Origin: Pseudoxanthomonas sp. 3HH-4
Lineage (GTDB): Bacteria > Pseudomonadota > Gammaproteobacteria > Xanthomonadales > Xanthomonadaceae
Length of the DNA stretch: 64,000 bases
Reading direction: 5' to 3'
Assembly: GCF_006716465.1 (NCBI RefSeq)
Contig: NZ_VFPB01000001.1
Coordinates: 1,398,983 to 1,462,982, forward strand
Shown: piece by piece, positions 37,048 to 46,153 of the stretch
How positions within the stretch are numbered: position 1 is the first letter of the stretch
Layout: each line of letters begins with the position of its first letter
Notes under the pieces: generated by a model
The model's input: only the letters and a program-made list of their open reading frames with translations
The model's database searches: none
What the model was told of the DNA's origin: nothing
Position numbers and translations under genes: made by a program

Positions 37048-37542
37048 TCAGCGGTGCGGCAGACCACGTTCTCGCAGGAACGCCCGGGCATCCTCGGCAT
37101 CCTGCTCGAACCACGCTTGTGTCGATCCGAGCCTATAGGTGTAGCCCCAGGCATCCATGTCGGCCATCAGCCGTCCACGCCCCACGCCCGGCAACTGGTC
37201 GGCCAGGATGATCTGCAGGCAGCAGGTGGCGTCTTCCTCGATCACCGAGTCGGTGGCATCGGTATGCACCTGCGCCCGCCGCTCGGGCGGAAGCACGATC
37301 AGGTGGCAGGCTTCGTGCAGCATCGAATGCACGGGCGTGTCGCCGCGCGCATAGACGTTGTGGGCGATGACGCCGGCCTCGGGCTCGCCCCAGAAGCTGC
37401 CGGGGATCGGTGCATCATCGGCCACGCGGTGCAGCCGCAGCCCGTAGGACGACAGCAGTCTATCGGCGGCGTCGACCGGCAGGTCGCGTACCCGCAGCAC
37501 GTCAACAGCTTCGATGGCGACGGGAGCGGAGGCAGGCGTCAT
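37048..37542 (-). CDS. Hypothetical protein with HExxH zinc-protease-like motif
   Basis: The 164-residue soluble protein contains MLHEACHLIVLPPERR (around residue 75), an HExxH signature in a helix, followed about 25 residues later by VIEEDATCCLQIILAD, where a glutamate could be a third ligand. The size and motif resemble minimal zincin-like or peptidase-like domains. No signal peptide is seen. Catalytic activity is inferred only. It lies between two palindromic repeat pairs, upstream of nothing obvious in its operon. Confidence 0.7.
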   Translation of the reverse strand: MTPASAPVAIEAVDVLRVRDLPVDAADRLLSSYGLRLHRVADDAPIPGSFWGEPEAGVIAHNVYARGDTPVHSMLHEACHLIVLPPERRAQVHTDATDSVIEEDATCCLQIILADQLPGVGRGRLMADMDAWGYTYRLGSTQAWFEQDAEDARAFLRERGLPHR

Positions 37543-37548
37543 GGACGG

Positions 37549-37621
37549 GTAGAGCGGAGCTTGCTCCGCTGCTTTTTGGTAACAACCGGATGCCGTTTGA
37601 GCGGAGCGAGCTCCGCTCTAC
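37549..37621. repeat. Inverted pair of GTAG-headed palindromes (GTAGAGCGGAGC type)
   Basis: GTAGAGCGGAGCTTGCTCCG at 37549 is mirrored by CGGAGCGAGCTCCGCTCTAC ending at 37621, with about 29 bp between. It is a third arm sequence with the same GTAG head and hairpin layout, very like Stenotrophomonas SMAG dimers. It separates the HExxH gene from minE. Confidence 0.9.
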
Positions 37622-37634
37622 GAGGTCGGCTGCG

Positions 37635-37889
37635 TCAGGGATTGCCTTCCGGCAGCGCGACCGAGATGTCCAGCACGTCGTGGTCGCCGTCCTTGATCAG
37701 GTCGACCTTCACCGCATCGACGTCGACGTTGACGTACTTCTTGATGACTTCCAGCAACTCGCGGCGCAGCAGCGGCAGGTAGTCGGGAGCGCCACGCGAA
37801 TTGCGTTCCTGCGCGATGATGATCTGCAGGCGGTTCTTCGCGGTTTCGGCGGTGTTCTTCTTCGCCTTGAGGAAATCGAACAGGCCCAT
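37635..37889 (-). CDS. minE: Cell division topological specificity factor MinE
   Basis: The 84-residue protein has the N-terminal membrane/MinD-binding segment [11 protein letters not shown] and the C-terminal dimerisation domain ([17 protein letters not shown]). It stimulates MinD ATPase and drives Min oscillation so the septum forms at mid-cell. The ATG at 37889 with GGAGG before it is chosen over an in-frame TTG. It is only 2 bp downstream of minD and is the last gene of minCDE. Confidence 0.97.
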   Translation of the reverse strand: MGLFDFLKAKKNTAETAKNRLQIIIAQERNSRGAPDYLPLLRRELLEVIKKYVNVDVDAVKVDLIKDGDHDVLDISVALPEGNP

Positions 37890-37891
37890 GT

Positions 37892-38701
37892 TCAACCTCC
37901 GAACAACTTGGTGAAGAAACCCTTCTTTTCAAGGGTGATGAAGCGCATCGGGCGGTCTTCGCCCAGCAGGCGGCCCACGGTGTCGTCGTAGGCCTGGCCG
38001 GCCGGCGACTCCAGGTCGAGGATGACCGGTTCGCCCTTGTTGGAGGCGTTGAGCACGTCGCCGGACTCCGGGATCACGCCCAGGGTCTTCAGGCCCAGTA
38101 CGTCTTCCACGTCCTTGATGCTGAGCATCTCGCCGCCTTCCACGCGCGCCGGGTTGTAGCGTGTCAGCAGCAGGTTGGCCTTCAGCGTCTCGCCGTTCTC
38201 GGCCTTGCGGGTCTTGGAGTCCAGCAGGCCGAGGATGCGGTCGGAGTCGCGCACGGAGGACACTTCCGGGTTGACCACCACGATGGCCTGGTCGGCGAAA
38301 TACATCGCCAGGAACGCGCCCTTCTCGATGCCGGCCGGCGAGTCGCACACGACGTAGTCGAAGCCATCGTCGGACAGATCCTTCAGCACCTTCTCCACGC
38401 CTTCCTTGGTCAGCGCATCCTTGTCGCGGGTCTGCGAGGCGGCCAGCACGTACAGCGTGTCGAAGCGCTTGTCCTTGATGAGGGCCTGCTTCAGGGTGGC
38501 TTCGCCCTGGGTGACGTTGACGAAGTCGTACACGACGCGGCGTTCGCAGCCCATGATGAGGTCGAGGTTGCGCAGGCCGACGTCGAAGTCGATGACCGCG
38601 ACCTTCTTGCCGCGACGCGCGAGGCCGCAGGCGATGCTGGCGCTGGTGGTGGTCTTGCCCACGCCGCCCTTGCCGGACGTGACTACGATGATTTCAGCCA
38701 A
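37892..38701 (-). CDS. minD: Septum-site determining ATPase MinD
   Basis: The 269-residue ParA-superfamily ATPase binds the membrane and recruits MinC. It has the deviant Walker A KGGVGKTT (residues 11-18) and ends with the amphipathic membrane-targeting helix [11 protein letters not shown]. The start codon is TTG at 38701, preceded by AAGGAG at good spacing, and the protein then begins [13 protein letters not shown], the canonical sequence. It lies 45 bp after minC. Confidence 0.98.
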   Translation of the reverse strand: MAEIIVVTSGKGGVGKTTTSASIACGLARRGKKVAVIDFDVGLRNLDLIMGCERRVVYDFVNVTQGEATLKQALIKDKRFDTLYVLAASQTRDKDALTKEGVEKVLKDLSDDGFDYVVCDSPAGIEKGAFLAMYFADQAIVVVNPEVSSVRDSDRILGLLDSKTRKAENGETLKANLLLTRYNPARVEGGEMLSIKDVEDVLGLKTLGVIPESGDVLNASNKGEPVILDLESPAGQAYDDTVGRLLGEDRPMRFITLEKKGFFTKLFGG

Positions 38702-38746
38702 CGGTGTTCTCCTTGGTCGTTCTTCTATTCGGGGTAACGCCGCGCA

Positions 38747-39535
38747 TCATTCCTGCGCGACGATTTTGAGTTGGTCCTGGTCCAGCCAGATCTGCACGGC
38801 CTTGCCGCGCAGTTCCTTGGGTACTTCCTCCATCACTTTGTAGTGACCGGCGACGGCGACCAGTTCGGCATGGAACTCGCGACAGAAAATGCGCGCATCG
38901 GCATTGCCGCGTGCGCCGGCGAGGGCGCGGCCGCGGAGCGCGCCGTAGATGTGGATGGAGCCGTCGGAGATGACTTCGGCACCGGCACCCACGGTGCTGA
39001 GCACGGTCAGGTCGCGGTTCTCGGCATACAACTGCTGACCGGAACGCACGGGGGTCTTCTGGACCAGGCCGGGCTTGGTGTCCACCGCCTTGGAAGCGGC
39101 GGGCGCCGCTGCCGCTCTGGCAGGAGCGGCCTCAACCGCGGCCGAGCGGGCGGCGGGAGCGGCCGGGGCTGGAGCGCCTGCTACAGGTTCGTATTGGGCG
39201 CGGAACTTGGCCAGCAGGGGCAGGCCGAGCTGTTCGGAGAGGGTTTCGGTTTCGCGCGTGCCGTAGGCCAGCGCGACCGGGAGCACGCCGGCGCCGCGCA
39301 GGCCGTCGATCAATGCGCGCGCGGTGGCTTCGTCCGGCAGGCGGGTCAGCCCGCCGAAGTCGACGATCACGGCCGCACGGCCGAACAGCTTGGGTGCGCG
39401 CTCCACCCGCTCGCGCATCTCGCGGATCAACTGGTCGACATCGAGGGTGCGGATGCGGAGGTTGGCGATGCCGACCTGGCCGATCTTCAGTTCGCCGGCC
39501 TGTTCGTAGTCCATGGAGGCTCGCGTCACGCTCAT
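38747..39535 (-). CDS. minC: Septum-site determining inhibitor MinC
   Basis: The 262-residue FtsZ antagonist has an N-terminal domain (residues 8-105), a long alanine/proline-rich linker (about 115-160) and a C-terminal beta-helix domain (about 165-255) with GSIHIYGALRGRALAGARG, which binds MinD and FtsZ. The ATG at 39535 overlaps the stop of the upstream acetyltransferase gene as ATGA, which supports this start over a later ATG. The linker is longer than in E. coli MinC. Confidence 0.96.
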   Translation of the reverse strand: MSVTRASMDYEQAGELKIGQVGIANLRIRTLDVDQLIREMRERVERAPKLFGRAAVIVDFGGLTRLPDEATARALIDGLRGAGVLPVALAYGTRETETLSEQLGLPLLAKFRAQYEPVAGAPAPAAPAARSAAVEAAPARAAAAPAASKAVDTKPGLVQKTPVRSGQQLYAENRDLTVLSTVGAGAEVISDGSIHIYGALRGRALAGARGNADARIFCREFHAELVAVAGHYKVMEEVPKELRGKAVQIWLDQDQLKIVAQE

Positions 39536-40128
39536 GTACCCGTCGGCCGTTGCGCGCTGGCGTCGGCCAGCAAGCGGGTGCGGGCCCACGGGACATCGGG
39601 GAGGGCGTCGCCGTACGTGTCGCGCACCCACGGGTAGCTGCAGAGCTCCTTCATCAGCATGCTGGCGCGAACGTCAGCCTCGGCCATGACGTTCTGGCCC
39701 ACTTCGCGGAAACCGAAGCTGCCGTGGAAGAGCAGGGCCGGGTCGGCACCGTGGTCGAGGAAGACTTCGCAGGCCAGCTGTGGATAGCGCAGCTCGGCGA
39801 AGCTCTGCACGTCGGCGTAGAACGCACGGCCCACGCCGCCGCCGCGGCGGCGGCTGGCCACCACGATGCGGTCGATATAGAAGAACTGCGGGTAGCGCTC
39901 GCGGAACCAGGCGAAATTGCTGCTGTCATGGCCGGCGTCCGAGCCGAAGCCGACCAGGAAACCGGCGAGGTTGCCGTCGCGCTCTGCGACGCGGAAGTAC
40001 TCGGCCTGTTCGTAAAAGCGGCGGACCTTGGCCGAATCCAGCGGCAGGATCGCCAGTCCGGCATTGTTGTTGAGGGCTAGGACGGAATCCAGCTCGTGCT
40101 CACGCACGTCGCGGATGACAATCGACAT
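39532..40128 (-). CDS. GNAT-family acetyltransferase
   Basis: The 198-residue protein has the GNAT acetyl-CoA motif DRIVVASRRRGGGVGRAFYA (residues 95-114, R/Q-x-x-G-x-G/A) and GFREVG near the end. It is an N-acetyltransferase of unknown substrate. It precedes minC with a 4-bp ATGA overlap, so it is the first gene of the minCDE transcript and may be expressed with the division inhibitor. The ATG at 40128 (MSIVIRDVREHELDSVL) is the natural domain start. Confidence 0.9.
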   Translation of the reverse strand: MSIVIRDVREHELDSVLALNNNAGLAILPLDSAKVRRFYEQAEYFRVAERDGNLAGFLVGFGSDAGHDSSNFAWFRERYPQFFYIDRIVVASRRRGGGVGRAFYADVQSFAELRYPQLACEVFLDHGADPALLFHGSFGFREVGQNVMAEADVRASMLMKELCSYPWVRDTYGDALPDVPWARTRLLADASAQRPTGT

Positions 40129-40308
40129 TACCTGACTCCGAACGGGTCTTGCAGGGTGGCGCACGGCCAAGCGGGGATTATCGCATGGTGCCGCGGCGAC
40201 GGGCGAGGCGGTGGGTGAGCGGGGGATGAACCCGGCCTTCCCCCGTTCCAACGCGGGCATGACTTTAGTTGGGACATGGCCGCATACGATTCCGCCTAAG
40301 ATGCCCGG

Positions 40309-41550
40309 ATGTTGGGACGACTCAGCCATACCCGCCTGCTGCGCGCCGCCGGGCTCTACACGTGGGCCCTGGTGGGGATCCCCATCATCCTGAATGTGTG
40401 GGTGCTGCCTCCGTCCAGTGGAACGGACGAGCAGGGCGTGAACCTGCCGCTGACCGCGTTGTGCTACTTCACCTTTGGCGTCGTGTACTGGCTGGCGACG
40501 CGCGCGCTAGATGGCCACCGGGATGGCGTGCCGGTGGCATGGAACGTGCCGTTGGCCATGGTGCTGACGGCAACCGCGATCGGGGTGGGGTTCTACACCC
40601 AGACCGGGCTGGGCGCCGTGCTGCTGCTGATCATGGCCGGCGTGCTGCCCTGGCTGCTGGAACTGCGCTTCGCGGTGGCCTGGCTGCTGGCCGCGCACGT
40701 CCTGCTGGTGCCGTCGTTCATGGCCCGCGACGACTTCAATTTCTGGGAGGCCCTGTTCCAGTCGATGTTCTACGTGGGGTTTTCGGCCTTCGTGCTGATC
40801 ACCACCTACGTGGCGCGCCAGCAGGCCCAGGCGCGTGAAGAGCAGCGTCGACTCAACGCGGAGCTGCGTGCCACCCGCGTGCTGCTCGCGGAAAGCGCCC
40901 GCGTGAATGAGCGCACCCGCATTTCCCGCGAATTGCATGACCTGCTCGGGCACCACCTGACCGCGCTGAGCCTGAATCTGGAGGTGGCCGGCCACATGAC
41001 CGAGGGCCGGGCGCAGGAGCATGTGCGTCAGGCGCACACGCTGGCACGCCTGCTGTTGACGGATGTGCGCGAGGCGGTCAGCCAGCTGCGCGACAGTGGC
41101 GCCATCGACCTGGGGGCGGCGCTGGTCCCGCTGGCCGAAAAGGTCCCTTCACTGGCCATCCACATGGACATCGAAGAGCCACTGACCCTCGAAGATCCGC
41201 ACCGCGCTCATGTATTGCTGCGGTGCACCCAGGAGATCATCACCAATGCCGTGCGCCACGCCGACGCCCGCAACCTTTGGCTGCATTGTCGGCGCGATGG
41301 GGCCAGGATACTGATCGACGCCCGCGACGACGGTGCCGGCAGTGGGCAGGTGATCGCCGGCAACGGTCTGACCGGCATGCGCGAGCGCCTTTCCCAGTAC
41401 GGTGGCGACCTGCGCATCGAGACACAGCCCGGGCGCGGCTTCTGCCTGCACATCGCGTTGCCCGTCAACGAGGCCATTCCCGGCCTCGCGCCCCGCCCAC
41501 TTCCCCAACCCGAACCCACACCCGAGCTCAGCTCCGGAGGAACCCCGTGA
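40309..41550 (+). CDS. DesK/NarX-type sensor histidine kinase
   Basis: The 413-residue inner-membrane kinase has about five or six N-terminal transmembrane segments (residues 12-170), then a HisKA_3 dimerisation domain with phospho-accepting H210 (RISRELHDLLGHHL), and an HATPase domain with N-box (ITNAVRHADA) and G-box (GNGLTGMRERL). It has no periplasmic domain, so it probably senses the membrane itself, as DesK and LiaS-like kinases do. A proline-rich tail follows. The response-regulator gene overlaps by 4 bp. Confidence 0.94.
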   Translation: MLGRLSHTRLLRAAGLYTWALVGIPIILNVWVLPPSSGTDEQGVNLPLTALCYFTFGVVYWLATRALDGHRDGVPVAWNVPLAMVLTATAIGVGFYTQTGLGAVLLLIMAGVLPWLLELRFAVAWLLAAHVLLVPSFMARDDFNFWEALFQSMFYVGFSAFVLITTYVARQQAQAREEQRRLNAELRATRVLLAESARVNERTRISRELHDLLGHHLTALSLNLEVAGHMTEGRAQEHVRQAHTLARLLLTDVREAVSQLRDSGAIDLGAALVPLAEKVPSLAIHMDIEEPLTLEDPHRAHVLLRCTQEIITNAVRHADARNLWLHCRRDGARILIDARDDGAGSGQVIAGNGLTGMRERLSQYGGDLRIETQPGRGFCLHIALPVNEAIPGLAPRPLPQPEPTPELSSGGTP

Positions 41551-42188
41551 TCCGTGTCTGTCTGGTCGACGACCAAACCCTGGTGCGCCAGGGCATCCGT
41601 TCCCTGCTGGCGCTGGACGACGGCATCGAAGTGGTGGCCGAGGCCGCGGACGGCAAGCAGGCCGTCGACCTGGTCCCGCAGGTCAACCCCGACGTGGTGC
41701 TGATGGACATGCGCATGCCGGTGATGTCGGGCCTGGAGGCGCTGCAGGCACTGGCCAGGACGGGCCAGCTTCCCCCCACCATCATCCTGACCACGTTCGA
41801 CGACGACCAGCTCGTCCTTGCCGGGTTGAAGGCGGGCGCCAAGGGCTACCTGCTGAAGGATGTGTCGCTGGAGCAGCTGGTCGGCGCCATCCGCACGGTG
41901 GCCGGCGGCGGCTCGCTGGTGCAGCCGGCCGTCACCCAGCGCCTGCTGTCCGGCCTGGAGCACATGCGCAACGAGTTCGTCAGCCTGGACCGCCCGGACC
42001 CGTTGACGGACCGCGAGACCGAGATCCTCCGGCTGATGGCCAGCGGCTTCTCAAACAAGGAGATCGCCAACTCGCTGGGCGTGGCCGAGGGGACCATCAA
42101 GAACCATGTCTCCAACATCCTCTCCAAGCTGGGTGTGCGCGACCGCACGCGGGCGGTGCTCAAGGCGTTCGAACTGCAGTTGGTCTGA
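41547..42188 (+). CDS. NarL/FixJ-type response regulator
   Basis: The 213-residue regulator has a receiver domain (residues 1-118) with acidic pocket D8/D9, phospho-acceptor D54 (VVLMDMRMP) and K104 (LLKD), and a LuxR-type helix-turn-helix (about 147-205, LTDRETEILRLMASGFSNKE). The start is GTG at 41547, with CCGGAGG before it, overlapping the kinase stop as GTGA. It is the partner of the upstream kinase; the SRPBCC gene downstream is a candidate target. Confidence 0.95.
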   Translation: MIRVCLVDDQTLVRQGIRSLLALDDGIEVVAEAADGKQAVDLVPQVNPDVVLMDMRMPVMSGLEALQALARTGQLPPTIILTTFDDDQLVLAGLKAGAKGYLLKDVSLEQLVGAIRTVAGGGSLVQPAVTQRLLSGLEHMRNEFVSLDRPDPLTDRETEILRLMASGFSNKEIANSLGVAEGTIKNHVSNILSKLGVRDRTRAVLKAFELQLV

Positions 42189-42371
42189 AGCCCGCGGCAG
42201 GGTCTGTTGCTGCAGCGCACAGGTGCGCCATGGCTGCCGAGGCCCCTTTCCATACGCCCCGGAATAGGGCGGCCAACCGGTGTCAGGTGGGCTGCCCGAA
42301 GGCTGCCAACCCTGCTAGGATGCGCGTTGCATTTTTTCACGGCCGAGGCACCGGCCCCCGGAGACTCCTGA

Positions 42372-43532
42372 ATGACCCGTTTGATCGAGTTCGTGATTGC
42401 GTTGGCGCTGGTTCTGGCGCTGTTTCTGGTGATCGGCCTGGTCCTGCCGTCCTCGCGCGAGTTGCAGGAAAGTGTCGAGACCAACCGTCGCATGACCATC
42501 GTGTTCGACACGCTGAACAACGTGCGTCGACTGAAGGACTGGAACCCGCTGATCCCGAGCGCGGCCAACGAACTGAGCTACTCGGGCGGGGAAGACAACG
42601 CCGGCGTCGGCGCGAAGGTGGACTTCAACTCCGCCAATGCGGGCTGGGGCCAGGGCAGCTGGGAAATCGTCGAGAGCGAGCGTCCGGCGCCGAGCGGTGG
42701 CACCGGCAAGATCGTGTACGCGATCACCGACAAGCGCATGGGCAGCGACAAGCGCAGCGTCTTCATGCTGGAGCCGAGCGGCAAGAACAACCGCAACGTG
42801 AAGATCACCCAGAGTTACGAGGTGAAGTACGGCTTCAACCTGCTTGGCCGCTACGCCGGCATGTACGTGAGCCGCCACGTCGGTGACGCCGTCAAGGCCG
42901 GCCTGTCGAAGCTGACCAACATGCTGGCCACCGTGCCGAATTTCGATTACCGCACCGAAGGCAGCCCGCTGACCGACCTGAAGGTCGTCGAGGTGCCGGC
43001 CGAAGATCTGCTGGTCGTCAACGCCGGCAACATCGACCGCACCAACGACGCCATCAAGGCGTCGATCAAGCAGAACCAGGAGTGGATCAAGCGCGTGATG
43101 GATGCCAACGGCCTGGTCGCCGCCGGTCCGCTGCGCATCATCACCACCGACTTCGGCACCGAGAAGTACGCGTTCGACGTGGCGCAGCCGGTCCGCAAGG
43201 GCAGTGCGGCGCCGAAGGCCGATGCCGCCGCCGAAGGTGGCGCGGCGCCTGTCGATGCGCCTGCGCCGGTCGCTTCCGCGGGCGAGTTGAAGGTCACCAT
43301 CCCCTCGGGCGCACCGGTCGAGTACGTCCGTACCGAAGCCCGCAAGTCGGCGTTCGCCAGCTACACCGGCTACATGGCCGAACTCGACAACCAGCGCAAT
43401 GCGCTGCGCGCCTGGGCCGTCACCGCCGGCCACGAAGTCGTCGATCGTCCGTACGAGTCCTGGAAGTCGGGTGTCGATGGCTCCTTCGATGCCGGCGGCA
43501 AGTTCGACATCTACTGGGCGGTCAAGCAGTAA
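42372..43532 (+). CDS. SRPBCC/polyketide-cyclase-fold protein with C-terminal GyrI-like domain
   Basis: The 386-residue protein starts with one transmembrane helix (residues 4-27, IEFVIALALVLALFLVIGLV). A SRPBCC-like domain follows (about 30-190, KDWNPLIPSAANELSYSGG), then a GyrI/effector-binding-like region (about 200-380) containing an alanine-rich insert near 285-310. It is probably membrane-anchored and ligand-binding. It lies 183 bp after the two-component pair in the same direction. No enzymatic role is evident. Confidence 0.8.
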   Translation: MTRLIEFVIALALVLALFLVIGLVLPSSRELQESVETNRRMTIVFDTLNNVRRLKDWNPLIPSAANELSYSGGEDNAGVGAKVDFNSANAGWGQGSWEIVESERPAPSGGTGKIVYAITDKRMGSDKRSVFMLEPSGKNNRNVKITQSYEVKYGFNLLGRYAGMYVSRHVGDAVKAGLSKLTNMLATVPNFDYRTEGSPLTDLKVVEVPAEDLLVVNAGNIDRTNDAIKASIKQNQEWIKRVMDANGLVAAGPLRIITTDFGTEKYAFDVAQPVRKGSAAPKADAAAEGGAAPVDAPAPVASAGELKVTIPSGAPVEYVRTEARKSAFASYTGYMAELDNQRNALRAWAVTAGHEVVDRPYESWKSGVDGSFDAGGKFDIYWAVKQ

Positions 43533-43572
43533 ACCTGCCCGAACCATCGTCCGCAATGACGAGTACCACGCC

Positions 43573-43603
43573 AACGCGCCGCTTCATGCGGCGCGTTGCG
43601 TTT
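43573..43603 (+). terminator. Hairpin after the SRPBCC gene
   Basis: AACGCGCCGC pairs with GCGGCGCGTT around a 5-base loop and is followed by GCGTTT. It sits 40 bp beyond the stop. The T tract is short, so termination is plausible but not certain. Confidence 0.6.
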
Positions 43604-43677
43604 GTGGGAATGCGGATCCCCGCGTTTCTTTCCGCCCCTGGCAGGATGCCGGCCCCTCCACGAGGTCTCCAGCACCC

Positions 43678-44046
43678 ATGAACTACGACCGTCGCCAGCG
43701 CAAGCCTTCTTTCCTCGCGTTTTCCGGGGCCGTATTCGCCGCTGCGGCTGTCGGTCTGTCGGCGTATGCCTCGCACGGCGTGGGTACCGGTATCGCGCAG
43801 TCGCACCTGCAGACCGCCGCGTTGTTCGGTTTCGGGCATGGGCTTGCCCTGGCGGCGCTGGCGCCCGGCACCACGCGGCGCATGGGCAAAGTGGCGTTGT
43901 GCCTGCTGCTGATGGGCACGCTGCTTTTTTCGGGCAGTCTGGTGGCCGGTGCGCTGGGGGGTCTCAGCACGCGCCTCGCTCCGGTCGGGGGCATCACCCT
44001 GATGCTGGGCTGGTTGCTGTGGGCATTGGACGCGGTCCGGCGCTGA
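43678..44046 (+). CDS. DUF423-family membrane protein
   Basis: The 122-residue protein has four hydrophobic helices and the DUF423 pattern: an early AYASHG motif, LQTAALFGFGHGLALAAL and FSGSLVAGALGG with a conserved glycine/serine stretch. It is an inner-membrane protein of unknown function. The start MNYDRRQRK gives a short cytoplasmic lead. The glycosylase gene follows after 4 bp. Confidence 0.88.
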   Translation: MNYDRRQRKPSFLAFSGAVFAAAAVGLSAYASHGVGTGIAQSHLQTAALFGFGHGLALAALAPGTTRRMGKVALCLLLMGTLLFSGSLVAGALGGLSTRLAPVGGITLMLGWLLWALDAVRR

Positions 44047-44050
44047 CGGC

Positions 44051-44725
44051 ATGCCCCGTCACGCGCGCGGCTTTGATACGGAGCATGCCTGGGATCACCT
44101 GACCCGGCGTGACCGCAGGCTGGGTGCGTGGATGAAGCGGATCGGCTATATCGAACCGCAACCCACCTGGAAGAAGAGTTTCGATCCGGTCGATGCGCTG
44201 GCAAGAGCGATCCTCTATCAGCAGCTCAGCGGCAAGGCCGCCGCCACCATCGTGGGACGCGTGGAGGCCGCTATCGGCAGCACCCGCCTGCACTTCGATA
44301 CGTTGGGCCGCATCGACGACCTCGCGCTGAGGGCCTGCGGGGTTTCCGGCAACAAGGCGCTGGCGTTGCGCGATCTCGCAGCGCGTGAGCAACGGGGCGA
44401 AATCCCCACGCTGCGGCAGATGTCCACCATGCATGAGGACGACATCGTCGCCGCGCTGGTGCCGATCCGTGGCATCGGTCGCTGGACGGTGGAGATGATG
44501 CTGATGTTCCGCCTGGGACGGCCCGACGTGCTGCCCATCGACGACCTTGGCGTACGCAAGGGTGCGCAGTTCGTCGACAAGCTCGACGCCATGCCGACGC
44601 CGAAGGAATTGCTGGCTCGCGGTGAGAAATGGGGCCCTTACCGGACCTACGCAGCGCAGTACCTGTGGCGCATCGCGGACTTCGGTGTCGAGGCGAAGAC
44701 GCCGACGAAGCGTTCGCAGGATTGA
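44051..44725 (+). CDS. DNA-3-methyladenine glycosylase II (AlkA-type)
   Basis: The 224-residue HhH-GPD base-excision enzyme removes alkylated purines. The helix-hairpin-helix is IRGIGRWTVEMMLMF (about 139-153) and the catalytic aspartate lies in LPIDDLGV (D164/D165). It lacks the N-terminal AlkA_N domain and has no 4Fe-4S cysteine cluster, so it is the short catalytic-core form. YQQLSGKAAATI is the conserved helix before the HhH. It is coupled to the DUF423 gene by close spacing. Confidence 0.92.
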   Translation: MPRHARGFDTEHAWDHLTRRDRRLGAWMKRIGYIEPQPTWKKSFDPVDALARAILYQQLSGKAAATIVGRVEAAIGSTRLHFDTLGRIDDLALRACGVSGNKALALRDLAAREQRGEIPTLRQMSTMHEDDIVAALVPIRGIGRWTVEMMLMFRLGRPDVLPIDDLGVRKGAQFVDKLDAMPTPKELLARGEKWGPYRTYAAQYLWRIADFGVEAKTPTKRSQD

Positions 44726-44732
44726 TGCTGCG

Positions 44733-46148
44733 CTACGCAACGGACAGGTAGCGGTCCCAGAGCAAGTTGCGGAACCGGTTGGCAGGGTCGATCTCGCGCT
44801 TGATGGCGGCGAAGATGTTCGCCTGTGGGTAGGCGCGCGCGAACTGCTGTCGCGTGGCATGCAGCCTGTAGGGCAGGTAGTAGCGGCCACCATGGTCCAG
44901 CGCGGCGTCGATCAGCGCTCGCGTCCAGCTGGCTGCACGCGCGTCCTGCCATGTGCGCTGTTTATGGTAGAGAACGAAGCAGAACATATCGCAGTCCGCC
45001 CAGCGCATGAGTGAGGTGGTATCCGCGATGGCATGCCGTATGGAAACGTTGAGGATGTCAGCGTCCGCAGCACGGAGGATGGCGCGCATCCTGGCGGTGA
45101 AGCGGTCGAACGCCGCCATCGGGATGAAGTACTCCTGCAAAAGATAGGTCGAAACCCGGCGCGTTCGGGGTTCGATCGAGGCGACGTCCAGACTGGCCTC
45201 GCAGTTGCGCATGATCACGCGCGGCTCGGTCAGCAGGCGGCGCGTCATGTAGCGATCGCGAAGTGCATCGCCGCCGGGTAATTCGGTTGCCGACCAGATG
45301 AGGTTCTGTTCGCGGCTGTAGTCCAGCCCCTCCGGCACCAACCGGCGCGCATCCGTCAAAGGCGCATCCGTTCGCGACCAGGTGATGGCCAGCGGGGCAT
45401 CGAAATCCGGGGGAACCAGGTCGGCGTTGTGCATGACGACATCGCGCCCTCCCAACACATTTGCTCGAAACCAGGCCGGATACTCGGAGAGCGGTACCGC
45501 CGCGACCTGACGCCCTATGCGCGCGTTGTGCGCCAGGTCGAGTTCCACCTCAGTGATCACGCCCAAGCCACCGTAGCCCCCAAGTGCCGCGCCGAAGAGG
45601 TCGGGGTCGCGATCCCGGGAGAGCTCAAGCACACGGCCTTCCGCCGTAACGAGTTGCAGGGCGCGGACCGTACCGGCGATGGCGCCTTCGCCGACGTAAC
45701 GACCATGGCAGTTCACCGATACCGAGCCACCCACACTGAAATTGCTGTAGCTCTGCATGACCTTGATAGCCAGGTCATGCGGATCAAGCAACGCCTGCAG
45801 GCGGCGCCAGTGCATGCCAGCCTGCACGCGCACGGTGCGTGCGGCCGTGTCCAGCCGGAGCATCCGGTCCATGCCGGAGAGATCGAACTGGAGCGCGTCC
45901 GGTTCGCGTGTTTGCCCTCCCATGCTGAAGCGCGCGCCGGCAATGCACACGGCACCGCGCCAGGCACGCAGTGCGGCTGCAACGCCGGCAGTGGTTGCCG
46001 GCCTGACCACGCCGGCGATGCGGCTGCTGTCGAGGCCCGAAATATCGCGCGCCGCCCGCGCGGCCGAGTCGGCATGGCGGCCGCACGCGGAGAGCAGCCC
46101 GATGGTGCCGGCAGCAAGCGCACGTCCTAGCGCCTCGCGACGATGCAT
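44733..46148 (-). CDS. Exported FAD-linked oxidase (FAD_binding_4 type)
   Basis: The 471-residue protein has an N-terminal segment with a twin-arginine-like HRREALGRAL followed by LLSAC, a lipobox, so it could be a Tat-exported lipoprotein. The FAD domain (about 40-210) has VVRPATTAGVAAALRAWRG, GARFSMGGQT and FSVGGSVSVNCHGR, as in p-cresol methylhydroxylase/vanillyl-alcohol-oxidase-type flavoproteins. The C-terminal part ends with NIFAAIKREIDPANRFRNLL, the usual final motif. The substrate is unknown. It begins 5 bp after the M15 peptidase gene. Confidence 0.85.
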   Translation of the reverse strand: MHRREALGRALAAGTIGLLSACGRHADSAARAARDISGLDSSRIAGVVRPATTAGVAAALRAWRGAVCIAGARFSMGGQTREPDALQFDLSGMDRMLRLDTAARTVRVQAGMHWRRLQALLDPHDLAIKVMQSYSNFSVGGSVSVNCHGRYVGEGAIAGTVRALQLVTAEGRVLELSRDRDPDLFGAALGGYGGLGVITEVELDLAHNARIGRQVAAVPLSEYPAWFRANVLGGRDVVMHNADLVPPDFDAPLAITWSRTDAPLTDARRLVPEGLDYSREQNLIWSATELPGGDALRDRYMTRRLLTEPRVIMRNCEASLDVASIEPRTRRVSTYLLQEYFIPMAAFDRFTARMRAILRAADADILNVSIRHAIADTTSLMRWADCDMFCFVLYHKQRTWQDARAASWTRALIDAALDHGGRYYLPYRLHATRQQFARAYPQANIFAAIKREIDPANRFRNLLWDRYLSVA

Positions 46149-46153
46149 GCCGC

